This document shows positions 45,339 to 54,181 of a stretch of DNA of 64,000 bases, in pieces. The DNA comes from Oceanicola sp. 502str15. Its GTDB lineage: Bacteria; Pseudomonadota; Alphaproteobacteria; Rhodobacterales; Rhodobacteraceae. The position numbers and the translations under genes were made by a program. The DNA is taken from positions 248,001 through 312,000 of the forward strand of contig NZ_WYDQ01000001.1 in NCBI RefSeq assembly GCF_024105635.1, read 5' to 3'. The notes under the pieces are model-generated. The model was given only the letters and a program-made list of their open reading frames with translations. It did not search any database and was not told where the DNA came from. Every line of letters starts with the position of its first letter. The stretch's first letter is position 1.

Positions 45339-46285
45339 ACGCGCCCGCCCATGGCCTCGGCCACGATCTGCTTGACGATGGGCTTGGCTTCCAGCGCCGT
45401 CATGCCGGGGCGGAGGCGGTTGTCGTAGAGGATCCTCAGCATCATCTCGTCCTGCGTGGTCAGCAGGCCGAACTCCTCGTCGTCGTTGAAGATCGACGGG
45501 CGGGCCTCGGGGCTGTCGTTGGCGAGGCCGAGGCCCTGTGCCAGCTCCTCGTGGATGCAGGAGAGGCGCAGCAGGTCGGGGTGCTCGGCGCGGATGATCG
45601 CCACGGCGCGGGTGTAGACCGAGCTGGTGCCGGTGGTGGTGGCGAACACGAGGCAGAGCGTGTCGCGCGGCAGGTTCTCGATGGTGCGGATGGCGGCACG
45701 GTCGATGCCGGGCACGAGGCGCTGAAGCTCGGGGCCGATGGCGGCGCGTTCATCCTCGTTCAGCATCAGCACAGTGAAGTTGCCGTTGCCCGAGGCCATC
45801 GACATCGGGTGGCCGGTTGCGCGGGAGAGGCGGCGCACGTAGCTGGCGACGCTGGCGCGGTCCTTGGCGCGTTGGGCCTCGGGCACGGTTTCGCCGAAGC
45901 GCAGGCCGAAGCGGATCGGCTGATCCCAGCGGCGCAGGCTCGACTCGGACTGCTGGGCGACGAGGGTGCCGCCGCGCGAGACGTATTCATCGAACAGCGC
46001 GATGCGGATGAAGTTCTCGGTCAGTTGCCGGTCGGAAAAGGGGGTATCGGGGCCGCCGCCGTCGCGGCGCAGCAGGCCGCGTGCGAGCAGGTCGGATTGC
46101 ACGCGGGCATAGTGCCGGGTCGCCGCACGGCTGGACTCGGAGGGCTCCTTGGGGCGCGGCGCGGGCGGCGCCGGGGACTCGGGGGGCGTGGGCTCGGGCT
46201 GAGGGCCCGGCAGCTCGTCGCAGCCCGTGAGGGCAAGAGCGGCGATCATCATCGCCGCCCCCGAAAGCATGGTCTTCAGGCGCAA
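45335..46285 (-). CDS. DUF2927 lipoprotein, possible metallopeptidase
   Basis: A 316-residue lipoprotein. TTG 46285 gives MRLKTMLSGAAMMIAALALTGC, a proper lipoprotein signal (Cys 22), and AAGGGG lies seven bases before it; ATG 46270 would lose the basic residues. After a Pro-rich linker (25-55) comes the DUF2927 domain, ending with CIHEELAQGLGLANDS and FNDDEEFGLLT. HE-x-L-x-Q resembles a zinc-peptidase active helix, which is my inference. It follows telA by 13 bases. Confidence 0.82.
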   Translation of the reverse strand: MRLKTMLSGAAMMIAALALTGCDELPGPQPEPTPPESPAPPAPRPKEPSESSRAATRHYARVQSDLLARGLLRRDGGGPDTPFSDRQLTENFIRIALFDEYVSRGGTLVAQQSESSLRRWDQPIRFGLRFGETVPEAQRAKDRASVASYVRRLSRATGHPMSMASGNGNFTVLMLNEDERAAIGPELQRLVPGIDRAAIRTIENLPRDTLCLVFATTTGTSSVYTRAVAIIRAEHPDLLRLSCIHEELAQGLGLANDSPEARPSIFNDDEEFGLLTTQDEMMLRILYDNRLRPGMTALEAKPIVKQIVAEAMGGRV

Positions 46286-46298
46286 GTTGCGGCCCCTT

Positions 46299-47498
46299 TC
46301 AGCTGTCGGAAACGGCGGTGCCCGCCGCATCGCCGAGTCCGGTCTTGCGGGCCTTTGCGGAGGCCAGCGTTTCTTTGAGCTCGTGTTCCATCTTCTGCAG
46401 TTCCTGCTCGGCCTCGGCCCGCTTGCGCTTGCCCTCGTCGGCAATTTGCAGGCTTTCCTCGATGGTGGCCACCAGCTCGGCATTGGCGGTTTTCACTGCC
46501 TCAATGTCGAACACGCCGCGCTCCATCTCGGTGCGGATCTTGGCGTTGGTTTCGCGCAGGTTCTTGGCGTTCTGGGTCAGCAGCTCATTGGTGAGGTCAT
46601 TGGCCGAGCGCACCGCCTCGGCGGCCTCGGCGGAGCGTTGGATGGTCACCGCCTGTGCCAGCTGGGTCTCCCAGAGGGGGACGGTGTTGACCAGGGTCGA
46701 GTTGATCTTGGTGACGAGGCTCTTGTCGTTCTCCTGCACCAGCCGGATGGAGGGAAGCGATTGCATGGTGACCTGGCGGGTCAGCTTGAGGTCATGCACC
46801 CGGCGCTCGAGGTCGTCGCGGGCGGCGCGCAGGTCGCGCAGCTCCTGGGCCTTCATCACGCCTTCGTTCTCCGGCGCGGCGGCCACCTCGGCCTCCTTGG
46901 CGGGGATGGTGGTGGCGTCGAGCTCGGCGATCTTGGCCTCGCCGGCGGCGATGTAGAGCGCCAGCTCGTCGTAGAAGCTGAGGGTCTTCTCATAGAGCAC
47001 GTCGAGCGACTTGATGTCCTTGAGCAGCTTGTGCTCATGGCCCTGAAGCTCGGTGGTGATGTTGTCGATCTGGTCCTGCACGTCTTCGAAGCGGCTCAGG
47101 AAGTTGGCGAAGGGCGCGGCGCGACCCAGCAGCTTTTCCCAGAACGACCGCTTGCGGCGCACGTCCAGCTCGGAGACCGAGAAGCCGCGGATGGTGGTGA
47201 CCATCTTGCGCAGGCCATCGCCCGCCGGGCCGACATCCTTGTTCTTCACATCGGAGAGCATGGCCTGGGAGATGGTCTGCAACTCGGCCTGCGCGGCGGA
47301 ACCGAAGTTGACGATGGAGCCGGTGTCGGACATGTCCAGCTCGCCCATGCGCTTGGTGATCTCGGCAGAGAGCGCCGGGTCGGCCTCGGCGAGCGGCACC
47401 ACGGCATTGGCCTCGACCGGCTCGGGCAGAACCACGGCGTTGACTTCCTCGACCTGCGCCAGCGTCTCTTTCGCCTTGGCGTGAACTTCCTGTTCCAT
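46299..47498 (-). CDS. telA: Toxic anion (tellurite) resistance protein TelA
   Basis: A 399-residue soluble, almost wholly helical protein. After an acidic N-terminus (1-60) the TelA domain runs with KNKDVGPAGDGLRKMVTTIRGFS, FLSRFEDVQDQID, HEHKLLKDIKSLDVLYEK, and VTMQSLPSIRLVQENDKSLVTKI. Family members confer resistance to tellurite and envelope-active agents and pair with XpaC, which lies 28 bases upstream here. GGAG and AGGGA lie before ATG 47498; a longer upstream frame is antisense-like and ignored. Confidence 0.94.
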   Translation of the reverse strand: MEQEVHAKAKETLAQVEEVNAVVLPEPVEANAVVPLAEADPALSAEITKRMGELDMSDTGSIVNFGSAAQAELQTISQAMLSDVKNKDVGPAGDGLRKMVTTIRGFSVSELDVRRKRSFWEKLLGRAAPFANFLSRFEDVQDQIDNITTELQGHEHKLLKDIKSLDVLYEKTLSFYDELALYIAAGEAKIAELDATTIPAKEAEVAAAPENEGVMKAQELRDLRAARDDLERRVHDLKLTRQVTMQSLPSIRLVQENDKSLVTKINSTLVNTVPLWETQLAQAVTIQRSAEAAEAVRSANDLTNELLTQNAKNLRETNAKIRTEMERGVFDIEAVKTANAELVATIEESLQIADEGKRKRAEAEQELQKMEHELKETLASAKARKTGLGDAAGTAVSDS

Positions 47499-47526
47499 TG
47501 TCCCTGATCTCCTTGTTACGCGGCGC

Positions 47527-48438
47527 TTAACGCACCCCTTCACGCTGCAACGTGTCGCGCAGCACTTCAATTTCGATGTCGAGGTCTGTCTTGTCGTCCA
47601 GCAGCAGCTTTTCGGTGCGCTGGGCGTAGTTGGTTTCCATCTCGTCGAGCAGGGCGAGGTAATCGGCCTTGGCCTGGGCATCGCCGGAGCGGCTGTAGAT
47701 GTCGGCGAACTTCACCGTCGCGTCGCGGGCGCCCATCAGGTAGACGCCCAGAAACTTGCGGGCGGCGGTCAGGTCGCGCGGGTCTTCCTCGACGGTGCGG
47801 AACATGGTGCGGGCGGTTTCGGAGAACCGGGCCACGCGGTCGGCCACGCCCCGGTCGCCGGCGCGTTTGACCGCATCTGCCATGGCGGCCAGATGGGCCT
47901 CGCCCTCGTCCACGGCGCGGGCAACGCGGTCTTGCGCGCGAAGGTCGATGCCCTCCATCCCCTTGTCCGACATCGGATCGAGCCCGAAGGCGGCGGCATG
48001 CAGCCCGGTGCCGAGCACGCCGAAGATCACCGCCTCGAGCACCCCGTGTCCGGCGAGCCCGACCAGTGCGAGCCCGGCCCCGGTGAGCAGCGAGCCGAAG
48101 ATCTTGCGCGGCACCGCAGGGCGGCGGGCGACCTTGCGGCTTTCCCAGGCTTCCTGCGCCTTCAGCCCCTCGCGGGTGAGCCATGCCGCGCCGAGCAGCA
48201 GGCCGGTGGCGACGAGGTAAGCCGCAAGGCCGGTCGCGTCGGAGGTGAAGGCGTGCCAGAGGAAGATCAGCGGAACGACGAACATCAGGTTCGAGCGCAT
48301 CCCGGCGCGGGCCCGGCTGGCCCCGGCAAAGCGCGGCGCCATGGCGGAGACCTTCGGCGCATCGGGCGCGGATTTCACGCCCGCTTCGCCGGCCTTCGAG
48401 CCCTGCGGGCTGAACTTTCCGCCGTAGCGCTCGGCCAT
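47527..48438 (-). CDS. xpaC: XpaC family protein
   Basis: A 303-residue membrane protein of the XpaC family (named for 5-bromo-4-chloroindolyl phosphate hydrolysis). A basic cytoplasmic start (1-45) leads to helices near 49-66, 70-86 and 115-150, then a helical domain (VKRAGDRGVADRVARFSETARTMF, ARKFLGVYLMGARDATVKFADIY). XpaC and TelA form an operon in Bacillus as well. ATG 48438 shares a base with the stop of the 28-residue peptide (TGATG), with a G-run as ribosome-binding site. Confidence 0.9.
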   Translation of the reverse strand: MAERYGGKFSPQGSKAGEAGVKSAPDAPKVSAMAPRFAGASRARAGMRSNLMFVVPLIFLWHAFTSDATGLAAYLVATGLLLGAAWLTREGLKAQEAWESRKVARRPAVPRKIFGSLLTGAGLALVGLAGHGVLEAVIFGVLGTGLHAAAFGLDPMSDKGMEGIDLRAQDRVARAVDEGEAHLAAMADAVKRAGDRGVADRVARFSETARTMFRTVEEDPRDLTAARKFLGVYLMGARDATVKFADIYSRSGDAQAKADYLALLDEMETNYAQRTEKLLLDDKTDLDIEIEVLRDTLQREGVR

Positions 48439-48524
48439 CAGGCCCCCCCGCCGGTAAAGGCGGCGTAGAGCATCAGCGCCAAGAGCAGCGCAAAGCTCAG
48501 TTTCTGCAAGCCGTCTGATGACAT
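48438..48524 (-). CDS. 28-residue single-helix peptide coupled to xpaC
   Basis: A 28-codon frame, ATG 48524 to TGA 48438-48440. The product MSSDGLQKLSFALLLALMLYAAFTGGG has a polar start and one 16-residue hydrophobic helix. GGTGAG precedes the ATG. The stop overlaps the xpaC start (TGATG), a strong sign of translational coupling. It may be an inner-membrane subunit of the XpaC-TelA complex or only a leader for coupling. Confidence 0.6.
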   Translation of the reverse strand: MSSDGLQKLSFALLLALMLYAAFTGGGA

Positions 48525-48631
48525 ATCTCACCCACCCGCGCCGAGCTGGCGCCTGTCTTCGCTTATAAGCGAATGATTTTCTGCGGGCCAGCATGGATCG
48601 GCACGCGCCGTGCATCCGCAAGGGACGGCGG

Positions 48632-49429
48632 CTAGCGGCGGCGGCGCTGGGGCTTTTTCTTGGGGGCGGGGGCGGGTTGGAACTCGGGGTCCAGCCCGAG
48701 CTGGTCGCGCAGCACGCGGGCCTTGATCTCCTCGACCGCGCCGGCCTTCAGGTCGCCCAGCCGGAAGGGGCCGTAGGACACCCGCAGCAGGCGGTTCACG
48801 GTGAGGTTCACAGCCTCCATCGCCCGGCGAATCTCGCGATTCTTGCCTTCGCGCAGGCTGACGGTAACCCAGGCGTTGGACCCCTGCTGGCGATCCAGGG
48901 TGATGGTCATCGGCTGGTATTTCACGCCCTCGACGGTGAGCCCGCGCCGCAGCGGCTCGAAATCGGCATCCTCCGGTGTGCCGTGCAGACGCACGCGATA
49001 CTTGCGCACCCAGCCGGTGGAGGGCAGCTCCAGCCGCCGCTTGATATCGCCATCGTTGGTCAGCAGCAGCAGGCCCTCGGAGTTGAGGTCGAGCCGGCCC
49101 ACGCTGACTACGCGGGGCATGTCCTCGGGCAGGTTGGCGAAGACCGTCTCGCGGCCCTTCTCGTCACGCTCGGTGGTCACGAGGCCGGCGGGCTTGTGAT
49201 AGAGCCAGAGCCGGGGCGGCTCGGGGGCGGCGAGGGGCTTGCCGTCGACGGTGATGGTATCGGCCTCGGTCACGTTCAGCGCGGGGCTGTCGATGATCTT
49301 GCCGTTCACGGTCACGCGGCCGGCTTCGACGATCTTTTCGGCCTCCCGGCGCGAGGCGAGGCCGGCGCGGGCCAGCACCTTGGCGATGCGGTCGCCCGCG
49401 GGGGTCTTGCTTGGAGGTTTGTCTGCCAT
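48632..49429 (-). CDS. rluB: 23S rRNA pseudouridine synthase, RluB/RsuA family
   Basis: A 265-residue enzyme. An S4-like RNA-binding domain (13-60: RIAKVLARAGLASRREAEKIVEAGRVTVNG) precedes the catalytic domain with GRLDLNSEGLLLLTNDG near residue 111, whose Asp is the nucleophile. WVRKYRVRLHG and REGKNREIRRA are also conserved. RluB modifies U2605 of 23S rRNA; the closely related RluE/RluF/RsuA cannot be fully excluded. A basic tail (KKKPQRRRR) ends the protein. Confidence 0.9.
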   Translation of the reverse strand: MADKPPSKTPAGDRIAKVLARAGLASRREAEKIVEAGRVTVNGKIIDSPALNVTEADTITVDGKPLAAPEPPRLWLYHKPAGLVTTERDEKGRETVFANLPEDMPRVVSVGRLDLNSEGLLLLTNDGDIKRRLELPSTGWVRKYRVRLHGTPEDADFEPLRRGLTVEGVKYQPMTITLDRQQGSNAWVTVSLREGKNREIRRAMEAVNLTVNRLLRVSYGPFRLGDLKAGAVEEIKARVLRDQLGLDPEFQPAPAPKKKPQRRRR

Positions 49430-49492
49430 GGCCCCGCTCTATCCCTGCGCGAAAGGCTTGCCAAGGGCGCAGGGGCGGGGCAGGGGAAGGGG

Positions 49493-49945
49493 ATGAGCTT
49501 TACGAGCCATATGGAAACGGCGCTGGAGGAGGCGCGCGCGGCGGCATCGCGCGGCGAGGTGCCGGTGGGGGCGGTGCTGGTCTCGCCCGAGGGCGCGGTG
49601 GTGGCTCGCGCGGGAAACCGCACCCGCGAGATGGCAGACCCTTCGGCCCACGCCGAGATGCTGGTGATCCGGCACGCCTGCGCCGCCAACGGCTCAGAGC
49701 GGCTGCCGGGCCATGTGCTCTACGTCACGCTGGAGCCCTGCGCCATGTGCGCCGCCGTCATCGCCGCTGCCCGGATCGCACGCGTGGTCTATGGCGCAGC
49801 CGACCCGAAGTCGGGCGGGGTCGATCACGGGGCAAGGGTCTTCAGTCACCCGCAGGCCCATCATGCGCCCGAGGTCATCGGCGGCATTGCCGAAGACGAG
49901 GCCGCCGCGCTGCTCAAGGCGTTCTTCGCGCGCCGCCGCGGCTGA
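49493..49945 (+). CDS. tadA: tRNA-specific adenosine deaminase
   Basis: A 150-residue zinc deaminase that converts A34 of tRNA-Arg(ACG) to inosine. H53-A-E55 and P-C83-A-M-C86 hold zinc and the proton-shuttling Glu. GEVPVGAVLV and DPKSGGVDHGARVFSH fit TadA; the latter segment is bacterial-TadA-like. GGAAGGGG lies just before ATG 49493. A long open frame starting at 48593 is antisense to rluB. It converges on the UPF0173 gene. Confidence 0.93.
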   Translation: MSFTSHMETALEEARAAASRGEVPVGAVLVSPEGAVVARAGNRTREMADPSAHAEMLVIRHACAANGSERLPGHVLYVTLEPCAMCAAVIAAARIARVVYGAADPKSGGVDHGARVFSHPQAHHAPEVIGGIAEDEAAALLKAFFARRRG

Positions 49946-49957
49946 TCCCCCCTGTTC

Positions 49958-49986
49958 ATTTTCTTGCTGAAAATACGTCCGAGGGG
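49958..49986. repeat. Single arm of the GAGATATTTG/CAAGAAAATG repeat family, copy C
   Basis: In plus orientation it reads CATTTTCTTGCTGAAAATAC then GTCCGAG. The reverse complement resembles the arms at 22651, 25801 and 25857-25880. It sits in the 68-base convergent gap between tadA and the UPF0173 gene. Confidence 0.65.
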
Positions 49987-50013
49987 GCCAGCCGGGAGAC
50001 TCGGCCCGGGCGT

Positions 50014-50685
50014 TCAGAGCTCGATGGCCACCAGGACCTCCGGCTCCAACACATCCACCCCTTTCAGGCCCTTCTTTAGAGCCTCGGCATCCTGAGCCAG
50101 CGCCGGGAAGGTCTTGTAATGCGAGGCGATCACGGTTTCGAAGTCGAAGTAGCGCTTCGCGGCCCAGGCGGCCTGCTCCATGTCCATGGTGTAGAAGCCG
50201 CCGCAGCAGAGAATGCCGATATCGGGCTCGAAATAGGCGCCGATCCACTCCATGTCGGCCATGATCCCGGTGTCGCCCGAGAAATAAACGCATTTTCCGT
50301 CGCCCTTGAGCACGTAGCCCACCTCGGACCCGGCCGGATTGCCGTTGTATGCGCTGGAGTGAGAGGCGGGGACCATCGTGACCTTCACGCCGCCGAGGTC
50401 GACCGTGCCGCCCTTGTTGAAGCCCGTCGCCTTCACACCCTCGAGCAGCCCGGCGAGCTCGACCATGGTGAATATCTCGATGTCCTTCTCGGCTGCGATC
50501 TCGGGCACGCCGCCTGCGTGGTCGCCGTGGCCGTGGGTCAGCAGGATGTGGGTTGCGCCCTCGAGCGCCTCTGCCTTGCGCTCCGCCGGGAAGGTCGGGT
50601 TTCCGTCAAGCCAGGGGTCGATCAGGATGACCGCCTCCTCCGCTTCGAGCCGCCAGCCAGCGTGTCCGAGCCAGGTGAGTTTCAT
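50014..50685 (-). CDS. Metal-dependent hydrolase, UPF0173 (metallo-beta-lactamase fold)
   Basis: A 223-residue MBL-fold hydrolase. MKLTWLGHAGWRLEAEEAVILIDPWLDGNP is the UPF0173 opening; THGHGDHAGG near residue 50 is the HxHxDH metal motif; ASHSSAYNG near 109 and FSGDTG near 134 supply further ligands (the latter Asp), and ASHYKTFPA near 190 the last His. The substrate is unknown. It diverges from gatC. Confidence 0.93.
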   Translation of the reverse strand: MKLTWLGHAGWRLEAEEAVILIDPWLDGNPTFPAERKAEALEGATHILLTHGHGDHAGGVPEIAAEKDIEIFTMVELAGLLEGVKATGFNKGGTVDLGGVKVTMVPASHSSAYNGNPAGSEVGYVLKGDGKCVYFSGDTGIMADMEWIGAYFEPDIGILCCGGFYTMDMEQAAWAAKRYFDFETVIASHYKTFPALAQDAEALKKGLKGVDVLEPEVLVAIEL

Positions 50686-50830
50686 GTGGAGCCTCCGATT
50701 GCCTGTTGCGCGGCGAAGGTAGGGCGGCCCCCTCGGCAGGTCCAGAGCGCGAAGAGAGGAAGGCCACCGCTTGCAGCCTCACGGCGCGGGCGATAAACGG
50801 GCGGGCGACAGACGATAGGAGTCTCGCCCC

Positions 50831-51118
50831 ATGTCGATCGACACCGAAACCGCCCGCCGCGTGGCGCATCTGGCCCGCATCGCGGTGCCCGAAGAAGACC
50901 TGCCCGCGCTGGCCGGAGAGTTCAATGCCATCCTCGGCTTCATCGAGCAGCTCTCGGAAGTGGATGTGGAGGGCGTGGAGCCGATGGTGTCGGTCACGCC
51001 GCAGCGCCTGAAGCGGCGCGAGGATGTGGTGACGGACGGCAACCAGCCGCAGGCCGTGCTGGCCAATGCCCCCGACGCCCGCGAGGGCTTCTTTGCGGTG
51101 CCGAAGGTGGTGGAGTGA
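50831..51118 (+). CDS. gatC: Asp-tRNA(Asn)/Glu-tRNA(Gln) amidotransferase subunit C
   Basis: A 95-residue subunit that wraps around GatA and stabilises the GatA-GatB complex. [45 protein letters not shown] is the standard N-terminal helix region, and the C-terminus [29 protein letters not shown] is also typical. It is two bases upstream of gatA. gatB is not in the window. Confidence 0.95.
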   Translation: MSIDTETARRVAHLARIAVPEEDLPALAGEFNAILGFIEQLSEVDVEGVEPMVSVTPQRLKRREDVVTDGNQPQAVLANAPDAREGFFAVPKVVE

Positions 51119-51120
51119 AC

Positions 51121-52608
51121 ATGAGCGATCTGACCAAGCTGACCATTGCCGGGGCGCGCGACGCGCTGAAGGCGGGAGAGACCACCTCTGTCGAGATCAC
51201 CGAGGCCTGCCTTTCGGCCATCGAGGGGGCGGGGGCGCTGAATGCCTTTGTGCACCACACGCCGGAAGTCGCGCTGGAGCAGGCGAAGGCCGCCGATGCG
51301 CGGATCAAGGCGGGCGATGCGCCTGCGATGTGCGGGATTCCGCTGGGCATCAAGGATCTGTTCTGCACCAAGGGTGTGGAGAGCCAGGCCGCCTCGGCGA
51401 TCCTTGGTGGGTTCAAGCCGGAGTATGAGAGCACCGTCACCAGCCAGCTCTTCGAGGCTGGCGCGGTGATGCTGGGCAAGTTGAACATGGACGAGTTTGC
51501 CATGGGGTCGTCTAACGAGACCTCGACCTATGGCAATGCGGTCAATCCGTGGCGGCGGGGCAATGACGAGGCGGCGCTGACGCCGGGTGGTTCTTCGGGT
51601 GGCTCTGCCTCCGCCGTGGCCGCGGACCTCTGCCTTGCCGCGACCGGCACCGACACCGGCGGCTCGATCCGCCAGCCTGCCGCCTTCACCGGCATCACCG
51701 GCCTCAAGCCCACCTATGGCCGCGTGAGCCGCTGGGGCATCATCGCCTTTGCCTCCTCGCTCGATCAGGCCGGGCCGATGACAAAGGACGTGCGCGACTG
51801 CGCGATCATGCTCGGCGCCATGGCCGGGCATGACCCGAAGGACAGCACCTCCGCCGATCTGGCCGTGCCCGATTTCGAGGCCATGCTGACCGGCGACATC
51901 AAGGGCAAGGTGATCGGGATTCCGAAGGAATACCGAATGGAGGGAATGCCCGAGGAGATCGGCGCGCTCTGGGACGAGGGCACGGCGATGCTGAAGGCGG
52001 CGGGGGCGGAGATTCGCGATATTTCGCTGCCCCACACCAAGTATGCCCTGCCGACCTACTACGTGATTGCGCCCGCCGAGGCCTCTTCCAACCTCGCCCG
52101 CTACGACGGCGTGCGCTTTGGCCACCGGGCCAGGCTGGCGCAGGGGGATGGCATCGAGGCGATGTATGAAAAGACCCGCGCCGAGGGCTTTGGCGCCGAG
52201 GTGAAACGCCGGGTGATGGTGGGCACCTATGTGCTCTCCGCCGGCTATTACGACGCCTATTACAACCGCGCCCGCAAGGTGCGCGCCCTGATCAAGCGGG
52301 ACTTTGACGAGGTCTTTGCCGCCGGGGTCGACGCGATCCTGACGCCTGCCACCCCGTCCTCGGCCTTCGGGCTGGGCGAGATGGCCTCGGCGGATCCGGT
52401 GCAGATGTATCTCAACGATGTGTTCACCGTGACGGTCAACCTTGCCGGGCTGCCGGGCATTGCGCTGCCCACCGGGCTCGACAAGCAGGGGCTGCCGCTA
52501 GGGCTGCAACTCATCGGGCGGCCGTGGGAGGAGGGCGACCTTCTGAACACGGCTTACGCACTGGAACGTGCGGCCGGATTTGTGGCCAAACCGGGCAAAT
52601 GGTGGTAA
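51121..52608 (+). CDS. gatA: Asp-tRNA(Asn)/Glu-tRNA(Gln) amidotransferase subunit A
   Basis: A 495-residue amidase that releases ammonia from glutamine to amidate mischarged tRNA. The amidase triad is readable: K78 in GIKDLF, the cis-Ser S158 in GGSSGGSA and the nucleophile S182 in [27 protein letters not shown] follows, as in GatA. ATG 51121 is used; a GTG two codons earlier overlaps the gatC stop. Cotranscribed with gatC. Confidence 0.96.
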   Translation: MSDLTKLTIAGARDALKAGETTSVEITEACLSAIEGAGALNAFVHHTPEVALEQAKAADARIKAGDAPAMCGIPLGIKDLFCTKGVESQAASAILGGFKPEYESTVTSQLFEAGAVMLGKLNMDEFAMGSSNETSTYGNAVNPWRRGNDEAALTPGGSSGGSASAVAADLCLAATGTDTGGSIRQPAAFTGITGLKPTYGRVSRWGIIAFASSLDQAGPMTKDVRDCAIMLGAMAGHDPKDSTSADLAVPDFEAMLTGDIKGKVIGIPKEYRMEGMPEEIGALWDEGTAMLKAAGAEIRDISLPHTKYALPTYYVIAPAEASSNLARYDGVRFGHRARLAQGDGIEAMYEKTRAEGFGAEVKRRVMVGTYVLSAGYYDAYYNRARKVRALIKRDFDEVFAAGVDAILTPATPSSAFGLGEMASADPVQMYLNDVFTVTVNLAGLPGIALPTGLDKQGLPLGLQLIGRPWEEGDLLNTAYALERAAGFVAKPGKWW

Positions 52609-52649
52609 AACACCGTCCAGAGGCAAAAAAGAGAGCAGAGAGTTTTTCC

Positions 52650-53408
52650 ATGCGAGCATGGCTTCCCCTGTGTGCAGTTTTGGCGCTTGCCGCCTGTGAT
52701 CCGGCCGTTCCCGACAGTGGTGCGGGCGTCGGATTTGGCGACTATGACAGCTACCAGGCCCAGTTGAGACGCGACACGGCGCTGGCGACATCGCAGCGCC
52801 AGACGTCGGTTGCCCCGGCGACGGCGCCGGCTGGCGGGCCGGTGGCTTCGGCTGCGGCCAGCCCCTCGGCAGATGCGCCCGCGGCGACCGGAGCGCCCAG
52901 TGCCGCCGAGATCGACGCCGCGCTGGGGCGGACGCCCACGGCTGCCGCATCGGTGATCACCCCTGCGGCCCCGGCGCCTGCACCCGTGCAGACCGCCGCC
53001 GCGCCCAGAACGGGTGGCAGCGCGCGGATTTCCGACGAACAATCCTTCGATGCCGTTGCGTCGCGCGAGTCGATCGCCAGCGATGCCCAGCGTATCCAGC
53101 AACAGCGCGCCCAGTTCGAGCAGGCGCCGGTAACGGCGCTGCCCTCGCGCCCGCAGGACACCGGGCCGAACCTTGCGGAATACGCCCTGTCGACCACCAA
53201 CCTGCCGGGCCAGAAGATCTATCGCCGGGGCTTCACCAGCCAGCGCAAGCATGACCGGGCCTGTCGTGACCAGTCGTCCGCCGCGCTTGCCCAGCAGGCG
53301 TTTCTGTCGGCGGGTGGGCCGGAGAAGGACAAGCTGGGGATGGACCCGGACGGCGACGGCTTTGCCTGTGGCTGGGATCCGCGCCCGTTCCGCGCCGCCA
53401 AGGGCTGA
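52650..53408 (+). CDS. Lipoprotein with excalibur-like C-terminal motif
   Basis: A 252-residue lipoprotein: MRAWLPLCAVLALAAC has the lipobox LAAC (Cys 16). A long low-complexity Ala/Pro/Ser/Thr linker (45-150) leads to a C-terminal segment with DRACRDQSSAALAQQAFLSAGG and DPDGDGFACGWDP. The DxDGDGxAC pattern is that of excalibur calcium-binding domains; two Cys likely form its disulfide. Probably a periplasmic, envelope-spanning protein. It follows gatA by 41 bases and precedes the amidase. Confidence 0.8.
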   Translation: MRAWLPLCAVLALAACDPAVPDSGAGVGFGDYDSYQAQLRRDTALATSQRQTSVAPATAPAGGPVASAAASPSADAPAATGAPSAAEIDAALGRTPTAAASVITPAAPAPAPVQTAAAPRTGGSARISDEQSFDAVASRESIASDAQRIQQQRAQFEQAPVTALPSRPQDTGPNLAEYALSTTNLPGQKIYRRGFTSQRKHDRACRDQSSAALAQQAFLSAGGPEKDKLGMDPDGDGFACGWDPRPFRAAKG

Positions 53409-53428
53409 GCGGGGCGGGGGCCCCACTG

Positions 53429-54118
53429 GTGAAGGTCCGGCAGTATCCGACGCCAAACCAGGGCGAGAGGCGGGAGGGCGCGCGGCCTGATATCGTGCTG
53501 CTGCATTACACCGCCATGTCCGACACCGAGACCGTTCTGAAACGGCTGGCCACCCCCGAGGCGGAGGTGTCGGCGCATTATGTCGTCAGCCCGCAGGGCG
53601 AGGTCTGGCAGATGGTGGATGAGGAGCTGCGGGCCTGGCATGCCGGGGCCGGGCGCTGGGGGGGCTGCGAAGATGTGAATTCGCGCTCGATCGGGATCGA
53701 GATCGTCAATGCCGCGAAGGAGCCCTTTGCCGCGCCGCAGATGCGCAGCGTGGAAGCACTGGTCGAGGCCATCATGGCACGCTGGGGTGTGCCCCCCTGC
53801 CGGGTGATCGGCCATTCCGACATTGCCCCGGGCCGCAAGATCGACCCCGGCCCGCGCTTCGACTGGCGACGGCTGGCGGTGCAGGGGCTTGCGGTGTGGA
53901 GCGAGGCGCAGGGCGCGGGCGCGGCGGGTTGGGACAGGTTCATGCAGGATGCGCGGGTGTTCGGCTACACGGCGGAGGTGACGCCCGAGGTGCTGCTGCG
54001 GGCCTTTCGCGACCGGTTCCGTCCCGGCGTGAGCGGGGAACTCGACGGGGTGGATTGTGCCCGGATCGCGGATCTTGCGGCGCGGTTTCCGGCAGACCCG
54101 GACGCGGCGCTGGTGTAA
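53429..54118 (+). CDS. N-acetylmuramoyl-L-alanine amidase, AmiD-like
   Basis: A 229-residue amidase_2 enzyme that cuts the bond between MurNAc and L-Ala in peptidoglycan. Zinc ligands are visible in LLHYTAM (about residue 27) and GHSDIAPGRKIDPGP (about 131), with the usual Glu in IGIEIVNA. The C-terminal part (GYTAEVTPEVLLRAFRDRFRPG) resembles a peptidoglycan-binding domain. No signal peptide is seen; GTG 53429 is the best start. A cytoplasmic AmpD-like recycling role is also possible. Confidence 0.88.
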   Translation: MKVRQYPTPNQGERREGARPDIVLLHYTAMSDTETVLKRLATPEAEVSAHYVVSPQGEVWQMVDEELRAWHAGAGRWGGCEDVNSRSIGIEIVNAAKEPFAAPQMRSVEALVEAIMARWGVPPCRVIGHSDIAPGRKIDPGPRFDWRRLAVQGLAVWSEAQGAGAAGWDRFMQDARVFGYTAEVTPEVLLRAFRDRFRPGVSGELDGVDCARIADLAARFPADPDAALV

Positions 54119-54124
54119 GCGGAA

Positions 54125-54146
54125 GGCGGGACAAGTCCCGCCCTAC
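54125..54146. repeat. Dispersed palindrome, CTAC-tailed, copy 5
   Basis: GGCGGGAC, AA, GTCCCGCC, CTAC, exact. It lies between the amidase stop and the rnpB promoter. Confidence 0.9.
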
Positions 54147-54148
54147 GC

Positions 54149-54177
54149 TTGACCGGACCCGGCTTCTCGCCTATCCG
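54149..54177 (+). promoter_or_regulatory. Probable promoter of rnpB
   Basis: TTGACC (54149-54154), 17 bases, TATCCG (54172-54177), placing the start a few bases before the P1 helix of RNase P RNA. Confidence 0.5.
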
Positions 54178-54181
54178 GGCG

